A DNA stretch of 36,014 nt from Candidatus Krumholzibacteriia bacterium (GTDB lineage: Bacteria; Krumholzibacteriota; Krumholzibacteriia; LZORAL124-64-63), in assembly GCA_024763215.1 (NCBI GenBank), contig JANTFX010000021.1, forward strand, positions 1-36,014, given 5' to 3'. Every line of letters starts with the position of its first letter. Positions within the stretch are counted from its first letter, which is position 1. Positions 32,141-36,014 of this stretch are shown here, piece after piece. The position numbers and the translations under genes were made by a program. The notes beneath the pieces were generated by a model that was not told the DNA's origin, did not search any database, and saw only the letters and a program-made list of their open reading frames with translations.

Positions 32141-33511
32141 ATGCCCGGCTTGAATTCCATCATGGACGCCAGCTTGTCGGCGATGTTCGCCTCCCAGGCC
32201 GGGTTGGCGACCACCGGCCACAACATCGCCAACGCCAACACGCCCGGTTACAGCCGTCAGCAGGTCATGGTGGTGGCCCGCCGACCCGACATCATGCCCT
32301 ACGGGGCCCTCGGGCGAGGGGTTGATATCCAGGGCATCAGGCGGTTGCAGGATGACTTCCTCCTGAAAAACCTGCGCGGCCAGAATGCGCGCCTGTCCTC
32401 CTATTCCTCCACCGATTCGACCCTGTACGAGCTGGAGAACATCCTGGGATCGGTCGACAACGACCACATCGGCACGTCCATGACCAACTTCTTCAACGCC
32501 TGGGGCGCACTGGCCCAGCCGCCCATCAACACGAGCCTGAAGCAGGATGTGGTGACCAACGCCATCAGCATGGTCAACGATTTCCATGCGGTGAGCGATT
32601 CGCTGGACGAGCTGGACGCGAATCTGGAAAGCGACATCTCCAACGAGATCACCAACCTGAACAGCATGCTGGACAGCGTGGCCGACATGAACAAGCAGAT
32701 CATGGGCGCCGAGACCAACGGCCAGCCGGCCAACGACCTGCGGGACCAGCGCGATTACCTGATCACCGAGATCTCCAAGGTCGCCCAGGTATCGGTGATC
32801 GAACGGGACGACGGCTCCAAGGATATCGTCCTGGCCGGGCGGACCATGGTGGCCAGGGACAGCGTCTCCCACTTCGAAACGACGTACACGGAGACCGATC
32901 GCGGCTACCAGCTGACCGTTGTGACCGGCGGCCAGAAGCAGAAGGTGGCCCTTTCGACCGGCAAGCTGCAGGGGCTGATGGACAGCCGGGATACCCAGGT
33001 CAACGACGTGCGGGAGCGCCTGGACGACGTGGTGAAGCAGCTGATCCAGGAAGTGAACGATCTGCACAGCCAGGGCAGGACGGCCCTGGGGAGCGGGCAC
33101 GCCTTTTTTACCGGCGACAGCCTGCACACCATCAACGTGAACCCCGCCCTGGTGGACAACCCGGACCTGGTGGCCATGGGCCGCAGCGGCGAGGACGGCG
33201 ACGCCGAGCTCGCCCAGGAGATCGCGGATTTGGCCCAGATGGGGGCCGGCGGGCCAGGCACCCGGTCGGTGATGGACAACTACCGCTCGCTGCTGACCGA
33301 TGTCGCAAGCAAGCGCGCCAGCTACGAGATGATGGTGGAGAACCAGCAGAACGTCGTGGATTCGCTGGAAACGCGCATGGCCAGCGTGGCGGGGGTGAGC
33401 CTCGATGAGGAAGGGGCTAACATGGTCAAGTACCAGAACAGCTACAACGCCGCCGCCAAGGTCATCAGCACGGTGCAGGAAGTATTCGACACCATCTTGA
33501 ACATGGTCTAG
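32141..33511 (+). CDS. flgK: Hook-filament junction protein FlgK (HAP1)
   Basis: This 456-residue protein starts at the ATG at 32141 behind AAAGGAAAA. The N-terminal MPGLNSIMDASLSAMFASQAGLATTGHNIANANTPGYSRQ is the conserved D0 helix. The mid region GTSMTNFFNAWGALAQPP and LRDQRDYLITEISKVAQV is diagnostic of FlgK. The C-terminal VSLDEEGANMVKYQNSYNAAAKVISTVQEVFDTILNMV is the matching D0 helix. It is shorter than Salmonella FlgK (about 550), lacking much of the variable outer domain. It sits between the hook and FlgL at the base of the filament. Confidence 0.94.
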   Translation: MPGLNSIMDASLSAMFASQAGLATTGHNIANANTPGYSRQQVMVVARRPDIMPYGALGRGVDIQGIRRLQDDFLLKNLRGQNARLSSYSSTDSTLYELENILGSVDNDHIGTSMTNFFNAWGALAQPPINTSLKQDVVTNAISMVNDFHAVSDSLDELDANLESDISNEITNLNSMLDSVADMNKQIMGAETNGQPANDLRDQRDYLITEISKVAQVSVIERDDGSKDIVLAGRTMVARDSVSHFETTYTETDRGYQLTVVTGGQKQKVALSTGKLQGLMDSRDTQVNDVRERLDDVVKQLIQEVNDLHSQGRTALGSGHAFFTGDSLHTINVNPALVDNPDLVAMGRSGEDGDAELAQEIADLAQMGAGGPGTRSVMDNYRSLLTDVASKRASYEMMVENQQNVVDSLETRMASVAGVSLDEEGANMVKYQNSYNAAAKVISTVQEVFDTILNMV

Positions 33512-33528
33512 GCCGCAAGGAGTCCGAT

Positions 33529-35070
33529 GTGAGCATGCGCGTGACCGACAACTATCTGTCCTCGATCCTCGTGGGGGACCTGAACCGCAGCCTCAGCGGC
33601 CTGTTGAAGGCCCAGCAGCAGGCCAGCACCCTGCGGCGCGTGAATTCCTTTGCCGACGACCCGCGCGCCGTGAGCTCCATCCAGCGCTACAACCAGCTGA
33701 TCGCCATGAACGACCAGTACCGCAACAACGTGTCGCGAAGCCGGATCATGGTCGACGCAACCGACACAGCCCTGCAGACCATCAGCGAAGTGCTGGCCGA
33801 CGTCAGGGTCATCGCCATGCGCGAGTCCTCGGCCCTGGCCACCGACGAGACCATGGGGACATCCACCGTGGAGGTGGACAACGAGGTCAACCGCCTGATG
33901 GACGTGCTGAACACCACCGTGGAGGGGTCATACCTGTTCGGCGGGATGCAAACCTCGCAGCCGCCATTCGTGCGCAGCGGCGATACCGTGATCTACCAGG
34001 GCGACGACAGGGTCATGCAGAGCCGGACCGGGCCCAATTCCCTTTTGCCGGTGAATATTCCCGGCAAGGTCTTCATGGGTGACCAGAGCTCGAGCCTCGG
34101 CGGCGGCAAGGACCTTGCCCCGCGGATGGTGGGCACCACCAGCCTGGACGACCTGGATCTGGGCGCAGGCTGGGAACCCGGTTATATCCAGATCACCGAC
34201 GGGGCGGACAATACCTGGACCGTCGATCTGTCGGGGGCCATGACCGTCGACGACGTCCTGAACGCCATCAACACCGAGACCGGGGGCGCCGTCACCGCGT
34301 CGATCGCTCCGGACGGCTCGTCCTTCCAGTTCGATGGCACCGGACCCCTTACGGTCACCGACACGGGCGATACCAACACGGCGACCTCCTTGGGCATCAA
34401 CGCCGAGAGCGACGGGGATACCCTGACCGGTCGGGATGTCCGGCCGCGCGCCCTGGGCACGACCAACCTCGCCGATATCGATGCCCTGGCCGGCAATCTG
34501 CCCCTGGGCGCCATCCAGGTGGACTGGCAGGGAAGCTCCTACACCGTCGACCTGAGCGGCGCGGCCACCCTTGGAGATATCGAGACCCTGTTCGAGGCCG
34601 CGGTGCCGGGCATGGACCTGCAGGTCAAGGACTCGGCCCTCATGGTGGTGGGTGGCGCTCCGGAGAATTTCCAGATCACCAACGCCGACGGTACCAATAC
34701 CGCCACCCTGCTCGGCATCGAGGGGACAGGAACACCGGTGCGCCTGTTCGGGATCATGGACGATCTCAAGGCCGCCCTCAAGGCAGGGGACCAGGATGCC
34801 GTAAGGTCGACCATGACGGAGTTGCAATCGCTGGAGGACATGGTCTCCCGGCAGATGATCCTCAACGGCGGGCGCCAGTCCGACCTGGACTGGGCCGACC
34901 AGGTCCTCATGGAACGGGACGAGCGGTTGCGCAGCAACCTGTCCCTCGAGTCGGACGCGGACGCCGCCCAGGTGGCGACCGATCTGAGCCGCGCCAATTC
35001 CATCTACCAGGCGAGCCTCACGGTCACCAGCCAGATGTTCCAGTACAACCTGATCCAGTTCCTACGATAG
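33529..35070 (+). CDS. flgL: Hook-filament junction protein FlgL (HAP3) with duplicated insert
   Basis: This 513-residue protein starts at a GTG behind AAGGAG. Flagellin-like ends are clear: VTDNYLSSILVGDLNRSLSGLLKAQQQASTLRRVNSFADDP at the start, and DLSRANSIYQASLTVTSQMFQYNLIQFL at the end. It is longer than typical FlgL (about 300-320) because two tandem modules of about 92 residues (199-290 and 307-397) are inserted. Each runs GTT-LxDxD, then a beta strand, TVDLSGA.T, a helix, and DGTNTAT.LGI, resembling flagellin/hook IN motifs. The inserted part probably decorates the outer surface of the junction. Confidence 0.92.
   Translation: MSMRVTDNYLSSILVGDLNRSLSGLLKAQQQASTLRRVNSFADDPRAVSSIQRYNQLIAMNDQYRNNVSRSRIMVDATDTALQTISEVLADVRVIAMRESSALATDETMGTSTVEVDNEVNRLMDVLNTTVEGSYLFGGMQTSQPPFVRSGDTVIYQGDDRVMQSRTGPNSLLPVNIPGKVFMGDQSSSLGGGKDLAPRMVGTTSLDDLDLGAGWEPGYIQITDGADNTWTVDLSGAMTVDDVLNAINTETGGAVTASIAPDGSSFQFDGTGPLTVTDTGDTNTATSLGINAESDGDTLTGRDVRPRALGTTNLADIDALAGNLPLGAIQVDWQGSSYTVDLSGAATLGDIETLFEAAVPGMDLQVKDSALMVVGGAPENFQITNADGTNTATLLGIEGTGTPVRLFGIMDDLKAALKAGDQDAVRSTMTELQSLEDMVSRQMILNGGRQSDLDWADQVLMERDERLRSNLSLESDADAAQVATDLSRANSIYQASLTVTSQMFQYNLIQFLR
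34123..34719 (+). repeat. Tandem protein-coding repeat inside flgL
   Basis: Codons 199-290 (34123-34398) and 307-397 (34447-34719) encode diverged copies of one module. Shared landmarks are GTTSLDDLD/GTTNLADID, TVDLSGAMTV/TVDLSGAATL and TNTATSLGI/TNTATLLGI. The DNA copies are diverged, so the duplication is old. Confidence 0.8.
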
Positions 35071-35112
35071 TCATCGCGTGTGCGGGCTTGGCCCGCCAAC
35101 AAGGAGTAGAAA

Positions 35113-35682
35113 ATGCCTCAATTCAAGACCGTTCGCTTTGGAGAGCTGGAGTACCGCAGCGAAGACGTGGTGGTCCTGCCCGACGGGCTGGTGGGAATGC
35201 CCCACCTGCGCAACTGGCTGATCATGGACATGGGCCAGGATCAGGCCATGAAATGGTTCCAGTCCCTTGACCGGGGGGATTTCGGTTTCCCAGTCACCCA
35301 GCCGTACTTCTTCCTGGATGACTACCAGGTCGACCTGGGCCCGGAGGACCGGTCGCGGATCGGCAACACCGACCCGGAAGACCTGGTCGTGATGATCATC
35401 ACCACCGTGCATCCGGGCGGTGACAAGGTCACCGGCAACATGCTGGCGCCCCTGGTCCTCGATGCATCCACACGCCGGGGCAGGCAGCTGACCCTGGAGG
35501 GGGAATACGACATGAGGCAGGAGATCAATTACTTCAAATTTGGGCTTGCCGTGGGGCAGGTCACGGGTGAGAATGAGGCCCACCGGGAAACCGGCCAGGC
35601 GATCGCCGCCGGCCAGGGGGATCCGGGTCTGCCGACCGGGAACGCGGGCCGGCAGCTTAGCCAGGAACCTGTGACCGTATAG
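35113..35682 (+). CDS. fliW: Flagellar assembly factor FliW
   Basis: This 189-residue cytoplasmic protein binds flagellin and, when flagellin is exported, binds CsrA instead and relieves its block on flagellin translation. Family signatures are [32 protein letters not shown], the [27 protein letters not shown] block and EYDMRQEI. The tail after about residue 145 (polar, Gly- and Gln-rich) is longer than in Bacillus FliW. The leader between flgL and fliW carries a 6-bp hairpin (GCGGGC-TTG-GCCCGC, 35082-35096) right before ACAAGGAG. It is followed 50 bases later by csrA, the standard partner pair. Confidence 0.93.
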   Translation: MPQFKTVRFGELEYRSEDVVVLPDGLVGMPHLRNWLIMDMGQDQAMKWFQSLDRGDFGFPVTQPYFFLDDYQVDLGPEDRSRIGNTDPEDLVVMIITTVHPGGDKVTGNMLAPLVLDASTRRGRQLTLEGEYDMRQEINYFKFGLAVGQVTGENEAHRETGQAIAAGQGDPGLPTGNAGRQLSQEPVTV

Positions 35683-35732
35683 GTGCGGTTTGCCGGCGCC
35701 CTTGGCGCCCTGAAGAAGGACAGGGAGGTCCC

Positions 35733-35987
35733 GTGCTCATACTCAGCCGCAAGCGCAACGAGAAGATCATGATCGGGGATGATATTTCCATCATGATCGT
35801 GGACATCAGGGGAGACCAGGTGCAGATCGGCATCGACGCCCCCCGGTCGATCCCCGTGCACCGCTACGAGATCTATGAGGAGATCAAGAGCACGACCCTC
35901 AAGGCGGCGGCCTCGGAAAACCTGGATGTGGATTCCATCCGCAAGAAGATGAAAAGCGGGGATGGGGGCAAGGACCCCGGCGCCTGA
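35733..35987 (+). CDS. csrA: Carbon storage/translation regulator CsrA
   Basis: This 84-residue RNA-binding dimer represses translation by covering GGA-containing ribosome sites; with FliW it controls flagellin synthesis. The sequence is canonical: [18 protein letters not shown] with the RNA-contacting L4 and R6, [14 protein letters not shown] with R44, then the C-terminal helix. It is longer than E. coli CsrA (61) with a lysine-rich extension, as in FliW-partnered CsrA proteins. It starts at a GTG with GGGAGG upstream. The 27 bases after its stop show nothing further; flagellin genes commonly follow in this order. Confidence 0.96.
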   Translation: MLILSRKRNEKIMIGDDISIMIVDIRGDQVQIGIDAPRSIPVHRYEIYEEIKSTTLKAAASENLDVDSIRKKMKSGDGGKDPGA

Positions 35988-36014
35988 GAGGATCGTCGCC
36001 ACGTAAAAGGCTCC

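Noticed and set aside
1-36014. CRISPR array, rRNA or tRNA genes, phage attachment site
   Set aside because: No regularly spaced repeats, no rRNA or tRNA sequence motifs and no integrase-type neighbourhood were seen.

Overview
The window reads as chromosomal DNA from a GC-rich, diderm, motile bacterium with a respiratory and probably anaerobic lifestyle. Pointers are outer-membrane efflux channels, a beta-barrel porin operon with c-type hemes, L- and P-ring flagellar proteins, a futalosine-pathway menaquinone gene (mqnA), a GlmU-like sugar nucleotidyltransferase of the kind common in Bacteroidota and related lineages, and a 29-codon AURKAIP1/COX24-type basic protein. The combination suggests an FCB-group or deltaproteobacterium-like relative, but no rRNA or tRNA is present to settle this.

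Layout. (1) 69-1272: an IS3-family insertion sequence of IS407 type with 13-bp terminal repeats and a programmed -1 frameshift. (2) 1284-7109, minus strand: a small cysteine-rich secreted protein followed by a CusCBA/CzcCBA-type heavy-metal RND efflux operon; the IS landed 11 bp past the end of the pump gene. (3) 7235-11277, plus: mqnA, an unusual sensor kinase with a TVP38/DedA-like membrane domain, and a translationally coupled EamA exporter. (4) 11370-17165, plus: a second complete tripartite RND system (TolC, lipoprotein adaptor, HAE1-like pump), closed by a bidirectional terminator. (5) 17223-20829, minus: a monoheme cytochrome, a DUF3373-like outer-membrane protein and an octaheme OTR-like cytochrome behind a good sigma-70 promoter. 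(6) 20830-24385: an AT-rich intergenic stretch, the GlmU-like gene, a sigma-54 promoter feeding a candidate structured small RNA, an HU/IHF gene, the COX24-like microgene and a PilZ protein. (7) 24399-35987, plus: a receiver-PAS-kinase gene behind a near-consensus sigma-28 promoter, then flgF-flgG-flgA-flgH-flgI-flgJ-flgN-flgK-flgL-fliW-csrA behind a likely sigma-54 promoter.

How it works together. The flagellar block holds distal rod, L/P ring, rod cap with a lytic transglycosylase, hook-filament junction proteins and their chaperone, ending in the FliW-CsrA pair that controls flagellin translation. The promoters suggest a sigma-54 to sigma-28 hierarchy. The PilZ protein and the sigma-28-driven kinase next door fit c-di-GMP and phosphorelay input to motility.

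The most novel-looking element is at 23120-23253. A near-perfect -24/-12 sigma-54 promoter places its predicted start exactly on the first base of an 11-bp closing stem. That stem encloses a rod-shaped RNA of about 104 nt that ends in a U7 run. I recognise no known RNA family in it.
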